Origin: Pyronema omphalodes
Taxonomy: Eukaryota; Ascomycota; Pezizomycetes; Pezizales; Pyronemataceae
Direction of reading: 5' to 3'
Assembly (NCBI GenBank): GCA_024516155.1
Contig: JAJJXM010000040.1
Location: forward strand, 310,001 to 374,000
Length of the DNA stretch: 64,000 nt
Position 1 is the stretch's first letter. Each line of letters starts with the position of its first letter. The position numbers and the translations under genes are program-made. The notes beneath the pieces are model-generated. The model was not told the DNA's origin, ran no database searches, and saw nothing but the letters and a program-made list of their open reading frames with translations. Shown in pieces: positions 1 to 13,774 of this stretch.

Positions 1-3000
1 TCGAAGTGATGTAAAGTGACAGTCACATGTCTAAATGTCCACGTTTTGTTTTATGTTATTCATCTCGTGCTATTATTATTTTTCTTCATGATACATAGTA
101 GTATGTAGTAAGTGCATTACAGTTTTGATGCCGGATTTGATAGATTCTTACTCAAACCCTACCAAAAAGCTACCAAGAAGTGACGAGGACGGTTCGCAAT
201 GCATATCTCGGGAGCACGCAGCGAATCCCGAACCAAGATCTTTCATGTTCACTCCATGCCATGTCATGACATATCTAACTTCCATGATCAATCGCGGTAC
301 GGTATCTGAGCCCTGTGATGTCTGAGTGTGTGGGTGTGCTCATATGATCAGCAGCGGGCTTCTAAATCAATCAAGCAATCAATCAATCAATCAATCATCT
401 TCATGAACCCTGGTGATTTGGAGATCTACAATCATTACTTGCGCGCGGTAGACTAGGTGCACGCATGGTCTATGAGGTGAAATTATTTAAAAGGCCGGGT
501 CAATAAACTATGGACAGCGGCGGTATACCCTAGATGAAAGTCCACTAGTGTTATTTAGTTCCGCTGGTTAGCTTGGAGTTATGTAAATGTTAGTTAGCTG
601 ATAGCAAAGCCTAACAAGCTTCCCTTAAAGAACTAGTCCGTATTATCCGAATTATCTTATGTGTGTACATACATCGAATGAACTAGGGGATTGGTGACTT
701 AACACAAGTGACATCGACAAGTAGTTAATCCCGAGCTCCCGGTAGTCTACATGTGCATACTAACCCCGACCGACTATTATACCCCATGCCAGAATGAGAC
801 CAACCCCGATCGCTTAGGGAAACCTAGTAATTGGAAAGTCTTGGCTTCAGCTCCTAACGACCATGAACTTACAGGAACGTACAGGAACTTACAGCGGAGC
901 TTGTGTAAGTTCTGTCCGATCACTTAACACAACACGTTTTTTCTTACCTGTCCCTTCTATGTATGTCTGTACATAGCTTTGGTGCACCCCCTTAGATAGA
1001 GGGATGGATAGATAGGTTTAAGAGCATCACGCATCACGCATCAAGTATATGTATCTTATAAATATGTACATATACATACTGTACACATATCCTTTGACCG
1101 GGAACGCACGGATACAAATTTCACAAAATATCATTGAAGCTTACTTACTTTCTCGCTCCTTGCTATGGATTTCCATATGTCTATCCTCTTTACTCAGTCA
1201 CTCTATTACTCTTAGCACTTCCATAGCACAGCATAGTACAGCGTAGCATGGAATAGCATGGCTGCCTGGTTCTGGTTTTTCGACAATCCCCGGCTTCGCC
1301 CCGCCCGAGGATCATCCTCCGGCAGCCCGCGCAGCTTATATGCGACGTGATTTACCCAAAAACACGGCTCGGGATAAGGATAATAAGGAACCATGTTTTT
1401 TGACCCATGGGGGGGGGGGGGGGGTTTCCAGCCCATCATGGAATGACCATGTAGCATACATTGCATGGGCGGGGGGAAGGGGGGGGGGGGGGAGGGGGGG
1501 GAACCTTCGGGACGGGATTATATCGATACTGTATATATAATCATCATATCAATGCTATGTATATATGGATGTATGGTAGATAGTATGTAAAATGTTTTTT
1601 TTTTAAAGAAACGAATCTACATATCTATATATGTATCCATCCATACGCGAACCGCTTTTTGAATGGTGATTGTTAAATGTAATATTTGGTGGTTTTATAC
1701 CCCGCTATTTTGTATATATATATTCATTACAGACATAATTAATGTGGAATACATATACTGTAATGGATTCGACTTTGTTTTTTCTTTTACTTACCAGGAT
1801 GCTCTATACCAACTCTATGGTGCTCTATGTATGTATGTATGTGCATGTATGTATGTATGTATGTATGTATGGTAAATACACCGTAACCAGTGTGCTGGAA
1901 TGCGGTTGCGGGGCGTCAACGCATCAGAGGTTGAAGCCGAGCAGTTATTTCGTTCGTCGGCTTTGGGGGGGGGGGGGGGACTAAAAGAGATGAGGTGCAC
2001 AGCAAAGTCCACGACAGACATGACTTTTCTCATTGCGAGTTATTATTACTTGTCGCACGCACCATGACAAACATTTCTGGCCCGGTGATTCTATTACATA
2101 CAGTAGAGGCTTTCCAACGGTTATATCGTATCGTATGACTGCTACTTGCTTTCCTTCCGGAGAAATGTGATTTTGACAGTCTGTATGTCTGTATGCGGTT
2201 TACAGCGCTAGCTACTTAACAACCAACGGTAGATTCGCGGCTGTGTAGCTTGCTTGCTTGTAGCTTGCTGCTTGCTTGCTTTAAACTACGTATACTACAG
2301 TCGTGTATCTATGTGATGAATGAGGTTGATTTGTTGGTTGGTTCGGATCCACTCCTCGAGTGATAAAATGTGCCTAAAGCTGTACCTACCACCGGCCACA
2401 ATTGATATCAGAAGGTCATTACTTGTCATACTTGTCGAGATTATCATATTGTCATGAGATTATCATATTGCCATCACAAGCAAGAAGCAAGAAGCAAGAG
2501 CAAGAAAGCACAGATTGACAACTGTACATACATATGCTTTTACTCCAGCTTCCTGGGCTTTTTTTTGGTCCGGGGTTATTCTGAAGTTCACCCCCCCCCC
2601 CCCCCACCACCACCACCACCCCTTCACCCCACCCCGGACAGAGTTGCCTGGACCTTGCCTGTGCTTCAACGCTTTACTTTACTTTACTTTACATTTGCTT
2701 CTGCCTTGGGGTCTGGGTTTATCTTGCAGAAATTTTAGTGACCTTACCAGACCTTACCAGACCATTCCAGCCATACCGTTCACATCATGCCGCCGCGATG
2801 CGCATCGATGCATTTGATATGTATAAGGTATGCAATTCCCGAATAGGATTTACGCAGACGGTTGGTAGTAGTAGTAGAGGAGGAGTACAGATGATGAGGA
2901 GGACAAAGCGGTGACGAAAGCGAAAGCAAAAGCATCATGACCGGTTTCTCTCCTATATCGATTATCAACCCGGATCCGCCACAACGATATCCGTAATCTT

Positions 3001-3916
3001 CTGGATATAGTCTACTCTACCCATGGCCGATATCTGCCATTCTCGCTTTCGTACATTTGAGATGACAGTGACTCAGCGAACTTAAAAGAATTGTAAAAGT
3101 GTATTTGTCGTTACAGTACATGCATAACGCATGCTCATGCCGTTAATTTCTATGGCCAGTGGTATCTGCTTTCCTGCAACTGCTGCAGAAAGCAAGCAAG
3201 AAGTAGGCCAGCATCAGCTGAAAGGGAGCTTGAAGTGCAGCAAGCAGGAAAAAACAATAGGTCCCTTCAGATTCAATTGCTCGCGAATCGGTAATTCGGA
3301 AACTGCTTGTGGGCTATCTCTCTGCCGTTTCATGGGTTACTTGACCTCCCCCTCCCCCCGAAAAAAAGCACGAGCTGCAGTAGTGCCGCGTGCATGCGAT
3401 GATGGGTGAGTGGATTGGAAAAAAAAGTACCTTGCAGATGATACCAGTTCTACATTCTGAGTGGTTAATCGTACATACGGGGGGTTGACAGCGATGCGAT
3501 TTAGGGATCACGATCTCAGCGTTGCCAGCTTGGGCAAAAAGAAATTCCAATACAATTGCGATTGCTGGCTGAATCTTGTTTTGCATGGACAGTAGCTACC
3601 GTTGAAAAAAATGAAAAAGGGGAATAACCTTAGGCAAGTGAACTAAATGAGAGACAATTGTAAAGCTCATCAACATCAAAACTATTTCGTTGCAGTTCGG
3701 TTCGGAGAAAAAGATGAAGCAGAAAAATGAGACATGCCCGAGACATCATCGGGCCGAAAGACTCAAAACTCAAGAATCAAAAGATAACGAGCTACACACT
3801 CCGATCCATAAACTATGGATATCTGCATTCTGTTCGATGTAACAAATTCGGGATACCGCATTGTGTTTCGCTTAGCACCATAGGCATCCTAAGAATAACT
3901 TCATTCGTCATAATCC
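1..3916. other. Gene-poor intergenic DNA with simple repeats
   Basis: I see no convincing gene here. Open frames are short, lack recognisable domains and often run through homopolymers. The stretch holds mono-G runs near 1410-1423, 1481-1500 and 1964-1979, an ATGT microsatellite near 1826-1870, a GCTT-type repeat near 2247-2280, a C-run followed by CAC repeats near 2591-2620, and short TTTAC repeats near 2675-2690. It may contain the 3' flank of the minus-strand gene that ends at 3917. Confidence 0.6.
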
Positions 3917-4327
3917 TTAAGAAGTCTCGGAAAATCCCTTCCTTTGCTTTTCCTCCCCTTTCCTAAGCAGATATTCATATTGCAAACGCTTCTGGTCTTC
4001 CCTATCAAAAGATTGACGGCGATTGTGGAAAGCTCGTCGCATGTCATCGGCATCTGCCGGCTTCTCAGGAGAGAGCTGAGGGTCCTCAGAGGTGTGACGA
4101 CGTCCACCAAAGAACTCGGCGCTGTCGTGCTCATAGTTGTGGGTGGACCTGCGGACAGGTGGTGGAGGTGTAAATTGCTTTGTGGCTGCATTGTTACTAT
4201 TGTTACTGCCGCCAGTTGATTCGGTGATCAAAGCCGCTGATGCTAGCTTTGATGGCGAGACCATTGATGTGGCAGACTTCTTTCCCTCAATTCCGCTGGA
4301 GGGGAACGAGGCCATAGATTGACTCAT
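3917..4327 (-). CDS. Small unknown fungal protein (136 aa)
   Basis: This is a single-exon frame of 136 residues from the ATG at 4327. An in-frame ATG at 4348 would add seven residues, but I prefer the inner one because the MSQSMASFP start looks like a natural N-terminus. The N-terminal third is Ser/Ala-rich with an NNSNN patch. It is followed by a proline stretch (FTPPPPVRRS) and a charged C-terminal half with Arg/Lys/Glu helices (MRRAFHNRRQSFDREDQKR, ending near EEKQRKGF). There are no membrane segments or signal peptide, so a cytosolic or nuclear protein is plausible. I do not recognise the family. The non-repetitive charged C-terminal half supports real coding. The gene stands alone, with several kilobases of empty DNA on its 5' side. 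Confidence 0.6.
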   Translation of the reverse strand: MSQSMASFPSSGIEGKKSATSMVSPSKLASAALITESTGGSNNSNNAATKQFTPPPPVRRSTHNYEHDSAEFFGGRRHTSEDPQLSPEKPADADDMRRAFHNRRQSFDREDQKRLQYEYLLRKGEEKQRKGFSETS

Positions 4328-7300
4328 CTTGTCCACAGAAATCCACACACAAAGATGGTTGGTTGGATGTCTTAGTTTTCTTTTTCTTCAATACACAAAT
4401 GCACCGTTAGCTTACAACAGCCAAGCGAGATGGTAGGTAGGTGCTAAATAATGTCTCTGGCCTAATTCCTCCGTTGAGCATCGGGAAAAGCGGAGAATTG
4501 GGACGACGCGCGGAGGAGAGACGTCGGTTACAGTAGGGGAAAGACCAACGTGACGCGAGCAGGATATGTACACTTACAACTTCGATGTGGACTATCCCCC
4601 GCGATCGAGTTGAATCGCTATGCACTGGTAGCAGGCGGATATGCTATGTTGCTTTTTCCGAGTGGCTTAGATACAGACTGTAGAGTCCGGTGGCTTCTAG
4701 CGATGTTGGTAGGATATCTGTTGGTGTACGTGCGGGTGGTCGTGCGTATTGCGAGATACGATGATGGATGCCTCTTGCTTTCTTTGCTCGAGCTTTGATG
4801 TCGGCGGACGTCTTTTATCGGCAGGCTTCACAGAGTGGAGTGACGATGGCGATGGCAAAAAGCAGCTGCTCATTCCGCAATCAACCACCCATCCTCACCC
4901 CACCTCGTCCGTTTCCCCTCTTATGCCTTGGTGTGACGAGTGTGAACCCGGAACAGGGCATCAAATCACCCTGTTTCTTTCGTGCATCAGCCGCCGCCGA
5001 TCAATTGGTCGTGATACCCCATCTGGGTGTTCCCGAAGAAACATGTTGAGAGGGTGATCGCCCGTAGAACCCGTAGAGCTCTAGTCTCCGTGTGGCTGGT
5101 GTGCTCCGCGCGCCTCTCGGACGCGACGAAGGATGCTGATCCAACCTCCGAGAGGCCGGCGGTCAAGAATTGCCGGTTTTGGGTGGGTTGCGGGGTGTTA
5201 ACCATGTCTGGTAGACGCCGTCTCGGCGCGAGAAGACATAGGATAGGATGCGGTCATTGCGCTAGAGAAGAAATAACAACCAGCGGAGGGTATTGTAAAT
5301 TTTGACTTTGTTGCCTCGATATGCGCGAAGAATCGTATCGAGGCGAGAACCACGGAACAACTTCAGAGTACGCAATCAGTCAGCCAGTGCCGGGTGTGTC
5401 GAGCCAAATACGTCAAAGTCCGGTGCTAAGTTCCACCGGGCACAAATGGAGCGAGTTGGGATAGCAATTGAGGGGAATTGGGAGAATTGGGGGGGTTATG
5501 GATCAGGAATAACGGGGATTGGGACGATGAATCGAGAAGTAGATGCAGAATTGAGCGGTTGGTTACCAGAATTTAGCAGTGGCTTAGAAGTAGTGGAAAT
5601 GGAGCAACATTTTTCGGGTGATTGGCGGTGCAGGCTCGTGAGGCTGGCAGACCACGATTGTCGACTGTAGTCGGCCAATGTCAGTCTGCGAGGCACCCAG
5701 CCAAGCCCGCTCCCGCTCTCCCCAACGGTTGTCGCTTGGTCACTTTCGTAAGCACTTGATAACTTCTAATTCGCAGACAAGCTGTGTCAACAAGCTGAGC
5801 AAGTGATAGTCTCGTCACGGATTCAACTTTCCGTGCCTCTGCAGACCTCTATCCGCGCTCTTCTCTGGTTGGCGCGTCATCATCACGAACCGGTAAGTAA
5901 ACATCGTGCACTCTACACGTTTCTTGTTCAATTCTCCGAACTAAGACTCTGTGTTAGGCTGAAAGATAAGACAGTTCACACAGCCTGCATCAACGCATAC
6001 CACATACCACCAGAGTCTTCGATTTTGCTCCGAGAGTCGAGACCCAAAGCGGGGGCCAAAGACCAGGTGGGATGGTTGAGGGAAGGGAGGGACATCGACA
6101 GAAATGACAATCCCACGCAACACTATTCTCTGTCAAATCATCATGCGACCAGCTGAGCTATCTTTGCATCGCCGACTTCAGCCTTCCCCCTCTTTTGCAG
6201 TTGCTCCGACAGCGGGACGCAGGTTGGCCGAGTCACTTGCTCAGTCTTATTACCGTTCTGTCTACTGACAAAAAAGGAAGCATTACAGCCAGTTGAAAAT
6301 GACAAACGGAATTGTGAATGATTCCCGCACCTTTCAAGGTTGCAAACTTCGAAAACGTGGGTGATTGGCGAATGTGCGGAAAGGTTTCAATCAGCCATCC
6401 TACCATCCTCGTTTGTTTTAGGGCAATAATCAGGACACATTGGGGCGCAAAGTCTCATAATTTGGCAACCAGAAAGAGTTACGATGGCTTTTTATGGCGG
6501 ATAAGAAATAGCATGTCCTGGAACCGCGAGGCTTCTATTCAAGCTTGTTTGCTCTCAGCTGTGCACATCGAACTTCACATTCAGATCACGTTTCAAGCGC
6601 CAGCGCCGGGCAAGACATCACGCTCATGTGTGTCTCACGGGGTATTTCCTCTAGTTAGCGGGGTAAAAATGGAACTACGTGTACTTGCTGCACCGGGGCT
6701 GTCTCGCCAGCAATCTGCCAGTGGGAATTATCCGCTTATTGGGTGAAAGAACTCCACCATTACGGCTGTCTCTCGATGGCACAACAGTATTACTGCAAGC
6801 TAAACAGGCCGGTTGAGTTTCATCACGACGGATCCTAGAGCTTGAGCCAAAACAATAAGATGCCATTATCACCATTCGCACCGCTTCGGATCAAGGCGGG
6901 ATATCAAATCTAGCTGGAGAAATCTTTAGCCCCGCGTGAGTGTCTGGTTTTTCCTCAGCGGCTACATTTTGATCTGGGGTTTGGACAAAAGAGATGGAGG
7001 GATTGGAGAAAGTGATTTCTCGGGGTGGAGATCCCAGATACAAGTGGCAGCAGACGGAGACGGAAATGGAGCTGCAAGAATCTATGCTGGAAAACGTTCC
7101 AGGCAGCTATTTGCTCTCTCGAAGATCACGAGCCCCCACCAATATCCGCCATCGCCATGCTTTTGGTGGACGATTATGGTCTATCACATACCTGTTTCAA
7201 TATATAATGCTCGGCACTTTGATATCGCAGAACCGGACGCTGGTTCCACTAAGAGCCCGGCTCTTTAATGTGGTACTCTCACATTTATTTCTTAAGTGCC

Positions 7301-10300
7301 AGCTTCTTACGAAGTCCATAGCAAGATTGGACATGGACAGACCGTGGTAGGCTTGTCAAACTTTTCATAGAGGAGGGGTGCATCACACAACCCTCAACTT
7401 CCAGCCAACCAAAGAAGCAATCGAGACACCACTGCACGCTACAGCGAAATATGCACCCATTTCCACTCCTGAGCGACTCACCCAAGCTTAGTCGAGGAAT
7501 TATTGGAGGTACGGATTACCATTTGATAGGCAATTGGTGCTTCTAGAGTACAGAATTTGCTAGGACAATGATGATACGACGTTGAGATGATCCGTGGGAT
7601 GGAGTCACCATATACAAGACAAGTACAAAGAGATGGGATGGAGAGAACGGTGATCCGGTGCCTCCGCGACCAGAAATGAGGCGGTACGTGTATCACCTTG
7701 TTCACGATACCTTCCGATTACCATGGTTGTAATCTAGTACAGTCGTTATTGGGATATCTCAATTCACAGCTTTGTACCCAACATTCACATTAAAATACGC
7801 CATTCACAATACCATTTGTAATGTGCATGGCGTTTTTGAATACTGTGCATGCAGCAGGCAAGTCGGTGGCAGTCCGCTGCTGAGTTGACTACATATGGCG
7901 TAAGTCCTCCGGATTTTAGGTAAGGCCTGGATATTTGATCCGTGCAACGCCATGTATACCAACCTCTTCGAAGTTAGTTTGGTAACAAGGCAGTATCCCG
8001 CATGAGGTTTATCATGGTTGTGGGATTTCCGAATCCCATATTTTCGTTAACCAATAATTGACCAAACAGATCCCTCCGATAATCTATCTTATCATATTAC
8101 AGTTTATATCACCTTGTGGAAACATATTATCTGCGGTTTAGCCCGATTCGTAATCAAAATGTCTCTCGTGACCGAAACTAGAAAGCCTCTCCCGCCAAAG
8201 GCCCGCCTTAAATCTGCAGTTTGAACGAGAGTCAAGAAAGAATATTTGACAGCGGGTATGCAGAGATGCTGCACTTGGCAGATGGCCTTGGGGAAGAGCT
8301 CCGGTACTAAGGGTGAATCATCTCGAATGAGAATTGGGAAAGTGATTTATATCATGTAATGGGAGTTTCAACGTGCCACCAATTTGGAGTGCTGACATCA
8401 ACGGCGTTCAAAGTAAGCTGTACATACATGTAATGTAGATTATCTGACCAAAAACTTGATCTCCATGGATATAGGCGGTGTGAAAGTTCAGAGTCACAGC
8501 AGATATCTTCGATCGATTGGGGGAGGAGGGTGAGAGGGGGGGGGGTGTCAAGGCGGGAGGTCTTCCTTCGGCTTCACGAGCATTAACACTCGTTCCTAAG
8601 GTGACAACCAAAGCAACTCGGTATCTAGTGCTTGTTTTTTGCCACTTCAACCCCCCGATCATCAGCTTGTTAGTAAAAATATCCATGGCTGTTTTTTTTT
8701 TTGCGAACACTTGCGTTATGTTGGGATGAGAGCAAATCATGAGAACTCACTCGTTATACTTTTTCTTCAACTACGCAACGCCCATCGCCCGCATTGTCGC
8801 CACACTACATGTACGACATGCCGCTGTTATGTACCTTTTTGTTTTAGTGCACGCAGAACCGCACCACATAGCATCATTACGCAGAAATGATTGGATTACT
8901 GTACGCAGCCTCGTGAACGCATGCCCGTGTGTTTTACTATAATGTACGCACGCTGCGCAGCCTCATCGTGAACGCAAGCCCGCGGTGTATGTAATGTAAT
9001 GCACCCCGCCGCCGACATCGACGTTGATTACGTATTTGACGTTTATCGGTGTCGGTGTCGGTATGTACAGTAGCAGTAATAGGAACAGTAGTAGTAATAG
9101 GAACAGTAGTAGTAATAGTATTGTGTTTCATAACAGTAGACAGTAGCAGTAATGGTAAACAGTAGCAGTAATAGTAACAATAGTAGTAACAATAACCCCT
9201 CACTCTAATTATTTAATTACTTAATTACCTACTTACCCACTTAGCTACCTGCGCATCAAAAGCGCAACGTAATTGTCTATCAACTCAGGCATGCAACACG
9301 CGCACATATAATGACACTACAGCACTACAGTTACTACACCATACATACAAGTCGCGCGCGCTAGGAAAGCCGGTACAGTAGCTGTCCTAGATAACCGAAT
9401 CGTTCATATCTCCGGGGAGGGATGTAGAAATGTCTCACTTAGGTTATGTATCGACCCATACTGCACCTATGGGGTTTTGGATGTACGTTACGTTACGAGA
9501 TGTTACGAGATGCATGGCCCTATGTTCCTCCCTCGGGCTGTCCAGCTCCCTCGGACTCCTTCGGGCCCTGGTGCCTTCGGGCGATACTTGGAGATGATGC
9601 TGATGATGATGCTGCGCGAATATTGGATATGTACAGATGTACATATACGCGAGACATGTGCGGGTGTGCGGTGAAATCGATGCGTACAGTACGAGCGTTA
9701 AAAGCGTTGCGTTTAGCAAGGGTTGGGTAAAATAATAAAACAAAAAATAAAAATAAAAAGAAATTAAATTTAGAAAAGTAAAATAGAAAAACAATCGATG
9801 GATTAAAGAGTATGATTACATAGCATGATGTTGGACAGATTGGATAGATATCTTGAGTGTTTATTTTTTTTTAAATTTTTTTTTTAATTTTTATTTATTT
9901 ATTTTTTTGTGCACATCACATCATATCACAGCGGAAATACGGAGTCTCGTCTGGTGCCTTCGGAGATGAAATATGTTAGGTGTAGTTAGTTTCCAATTGT
10001 TAAAACGAACCGATTGATGTTCGCTGAACGCCAGCACCCTACCCACCCACCCTGAGCGGTAAGGAAAAGAAAGGTAAAGGGTTCATTTCAGACTAAACTA
10101 TACTGTAGCCTATACCTGCGTCATGATCTACGCGTGCAGCGGCCGGCCAGCCCTGTAGTCTCGGAGTAAGATACCGGTACCTACGCCCTGATCGGGAATC
10201 GGGGAACCTGATCGAGATACCTTGCGTTGCACGCGTTACAGGGTCCTGTCTATCCTTCAACTTGCTTGTATGGTGCCCATACTGTACTGTAAGCCTCATC

Positions 10301-12601
10301 CGATGATTGTCAGTTTAGACTATTCACCCCGTCAGGACCCCTCTTTCGGCCGTTTACAACTTGCCAAGGTTTCTAATTGAGCTTTCTGTGCTATGTTTGT
10401 AGGCGGAAATATTGTGAGAGTTTGGGAATTCGCCATCTGGTTTTGTTTCTACATAGATCGATAGGTATGGTAGGATCAATTATGAGGCGTCCAGTGCCTG
10501 GTGCGCCCATAAGCTCTCACTCGCCGTCACTGTTGAGCTGACGAAATCACGAAATGACGAAATGTTGAAATGTTGAAATGACAAAATGACGAAATGAAGT
10601 AAATCCCAGGGAGGAGTTCAACACGTTTTTTTCATTTTCGGAACAGTTCTCTCCTAAGTTTTTTGATTGATCAAATCATAAGTGGATGTTACTCCGAATG
10701 CTCCGGGGAACGCATCACCGTATTCGGCGCCGGAGGTAAGATGCATATGGTGCACATACATACATATGTACATACGCCATCCGGTCTCTCGGTGCGCTTG
10801 TATGTGTCTAGAGTATCTAGAGGATCCCACCATAGAGCAATCATCCCTCTGGGCCTCTGCTCTGGCATCTGCAACTCCGGGCTGCGCTAGTTGTATGGTG
10901 CCCCATGGTTACCAGCTGAACTGAATTATGGTCGACAGAGATGGGCTATGTATGCCACCATATGTAGCTAAACTAAGGTGATCTTGGTGATGCTGGAGCC
11001 TGGGAGGCCATGTGGCATGAAAATTCTCAACCATGGACGGATGTTCGGGATGGCGGTCGGGTTCACTACGGTGCTGTTAGTTAGGGTAACTCAAATGGCT
11101 AGTCTCCGCGCTGAGTCTGGACTGTGCGTCTAGCGGCGCCTGGGTTTGTTAGGGCAGGTTCGGTTAGGTTGGAGCTAGCGAAGTTGGCGAAGTCAGCGAA
11201 GCTAGCTTATGGTCATGGAGAATCACTCTTGTTTACATGGAAATCCACACGGCTTTGAAGGGTTTCGGCGCACAGTTGGAGATACTTTCACCTACAATCA
11301 CTCGAATATTTAATGGAAAGTGGGGAATTTTGCGTGTAGAAATAATTCAACTATGCAAGCAAAATTTTAATTATCATTCAATGAGAATAAATAGACGGTT
11401 GTGCCCATTCCTATTTCTAGGTGTGCACTTCAATAGAAAACAATGAACAAACACAGCCAAGAAACAATATCGAGTGATGACAAGAGATTGCATCTCATAG
11501 CGCATAAACGATAACAGCTCAAAAAATCTTTTCCACACAAAACATCGAAACCGAAAAAAAACGGGGTTCAAAAAAAACTTCTACTAAACTCCCAAACATT
11601 CATGTTTAGACCGCACTCATATTCATATTTCTCATCTCCCATGCACACCAAACAACGCAGACGCACCACAATAAATGATATCTCCATTACCTTGCTACAT
11701 AATTTCCAGTTAACACCACTTTTTCATAAATTATAGACACGGAAAATCTCGCACAACACGAGAAGAATCATTCCAATCACGATCATGGCTCAAAAAAAAA
11801 AAGTAAAAAACCCATCCCATTATTATCTACATACCTACATATCTACCCCTCCTGTCCCAGCCACCTACCACACCTCTAAATCCCCATCCCCAAATCCCAT
11901 TGACTCGAGTCCTCTTGAACTTACTTCTTATTCATTATTAAATTCCTCCCGCATCCCAGCCCCCCCCCCCCCCCCTCCCCCGCGCATCGGTAAAAGTGAG
12001 TATATATAAGGAAGTTAGGGTTAAGGGTTTAGCCCCCCTCCCCCCCCCAAAAAAAAAAAAGAAAAAAAAAAAAAAAAAACTGTATACCTTAATTGTATGT
12101 ATTGTATGATATGGATATGTGCTGGCGTTGGGTACTTGCCACGGTCATGTGCTATATTATGTTGCTGTTGATGTTATGTTTTCGATGCTGATTGAGATAT
12201 TCAGGATGAGGATGGGGATGAGGATTGAAGATTCATTGGAATTCTTTGAAGGGGGGGTATTAAGTATTGGTAAGATTAAAGACTTGAAGCAAAATTGGTT
12301 ATTAGGGAGTGGATTAGGTTGGGTGTATTTTAGTAAATCCGATACTTGGTGCTTGTTGAGATTGTGTTGTTTGAATATGGTAGGATGGAATGGTGATATG
12401 TACTCGCTACTCATAACATCGTATATGTTCGGCAGTGACGCTAAATGTGTTTAATAGGCTTATGTGCCTTTTTTCCATCATATTTAATGAGCGTATTTTT
12501 TGATAATCTATGGATCACTGGGCATTATTAAACTTGAGTTGCCGTTGCACTAGCCGGAATATATCATCTTCATACTACATTTATCTCCCATTACCCATCA
12601 A
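4328..12601. other. Long intergenic stretch without convincing genes
   Basis: More than 8 kb without a gene I can defend. Frames of 110-142 codons exist at 5302-5670, 5803-6156, 6318-6746 and 6994-7350, but they are compositionally random and show no domain, signal peptide or plausible splice extension. The tract holds G-runs near 8517-8547, a CAG/TAG-type degenerate repeat at 9060-9195, A/T homopolymers at 9725-9910, a C-run near 11960-11978 and A-runs at 12050-12080. Its first few hundred bases are probably the promoter of the gene starting at 4327. Confidence 0.5.
9060..9195. repeat. Degenerate AGTAGCAGTAATAGGAAC-type minisatellite
   Basis: AGTAGYAGTAATAGKAAC-like units of about 18 nt recur several times with internal trinucleotide character (AGT, AAT, AAC). 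Copies are imperfect. On the minus strand it reads as a Tyr/Cys-rich artificial frame, which I do not regard as a gene. Confidence 0.7.
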
Positions 12602-13090
12602 ATGGCTATGAACCACACCTCTCGTCAACTGCGGAGTATTCACGTGAGACAAAAGAAGCTACAAAAGGAGATTCTTGCAGAAGAAAAATGTGTTGTTATT
12701 TGTAGTGCAGTAATATTAGCTATAACATTGAATGGTGATGTCAGACTCGATACTGCAATTCTACACAGTGAGCCGGAATTATGGACACAAAAAATTTCTA
12801 AAGACTGGATTTATTCAGATTGTCTGTTCTTTGAGAAATTTTAATATTTCGTTCTGTCAATGCATAGCAACCAGCGAAGAAAAAAATCTTTTTTTTTCTA
12901 GGGAGAGTCGAAGACAGCCATATAGTCAGTCTCATGTAACTACTGAAGGGGCCCAGGCTTTTACTACCATACACCTAGCCGTAGAATTAAAACACCTAAA
13001 GCTACAATAAGCCGAGTCAGTACTACTCCAATGGATTCTCCGCAGCTTTCAACAACTTCTGAAGACGAAGAGGACGAAAGTAAACTGTAA
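12602..13090 (+). CDS. Possible two-exon small unknown gene (about 88 aa)
   Basis: Exon 1 from the ATG at 12602 encodes a basic start (MAMNHTSRQLRSIHVRQKK) followed by a hydrophobic patch (CVVICSAVILAITLN). A donor GTGATG at 12735 and an acceptor CCCAG at 12956 would join, in frame, a basic then acidic tail (YYHTPSRRIKTPKATISR and TTSEDEEDESKL) that stops at 13090. The sum is 267 nt, so the phases fit. The tail composition looks protein-like, but the donor is only moderate, the intron (222 nt) is long for this window and I recognise no family. It could equally be chance open sequence. Confidence 0.25.
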
Positions 13091-13774
13091 TCCTGTGGTT
13101 CCTCTTGCAGCGTGTTTCAACTTGACATAATCTCTGCCGGTACGTTTGAGAAGCTTGCCAGAGCAGGAAATTTTAGACCTGGAATGGAGTTTTGGAAAGG
13201 CATAGAATTTGTGCGGCGGATGAGTAGTTGGGACTAGACTTCACGTGAAGATGGGCTTTGATACTGAGGCCTTGGTTTGTGGATAATTTCCTCCCGTGTC
13301 GGAGAAAACATGTGTTTAGTTTGGTTTTAGTATAGCTTCATATATACAAGTCTGGTTTCGTCTTGATGTTTTACTATCTGTTCTGTGGGAATGCGAATCG
13401 CGGAATTAGGGTATGTCCATGAAATGTCACTCGAGTGACCGGCTATGACTAAGCCGTCTGAGGGAATGGCTCTCTCAACCATGGCTGAACTCTTATAATT
13501 TTGCCTTTTTTATGATAGATAAGGTCTCATTAATTATTACCCCAAGTATCTTAGAGCATAACCACTCTAAGTAAACTTTCAAAAATTCTCAGCAGCGAAG
13601 AGGGCAGAAATGAACCCATTGAATGATACATATGACCCAGCACCGGAACCATCAAGTCCAGTTCAATGATGAGATACTTGAATTTGAATCATATTGAATA
13701 AAATTCATCACAAAGTTTATAGACCTTATTTAAACTGTTCTCAACCCTTCGACAGAACCGTCAATGCAATCATC

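Noticed and set aside
6318..6746. 142-codon frame
   Set aside because: No domain, signal peptide or compositional sign of coding. Equally long frames occur on the other strand in this region.
12010..12030. TTAGGGTTAAGGGTTTAG, telomere-like
   Set aside because: Only about two imperfect units inside AT/C-run DNA. It is too short to call an interstitial telomere.
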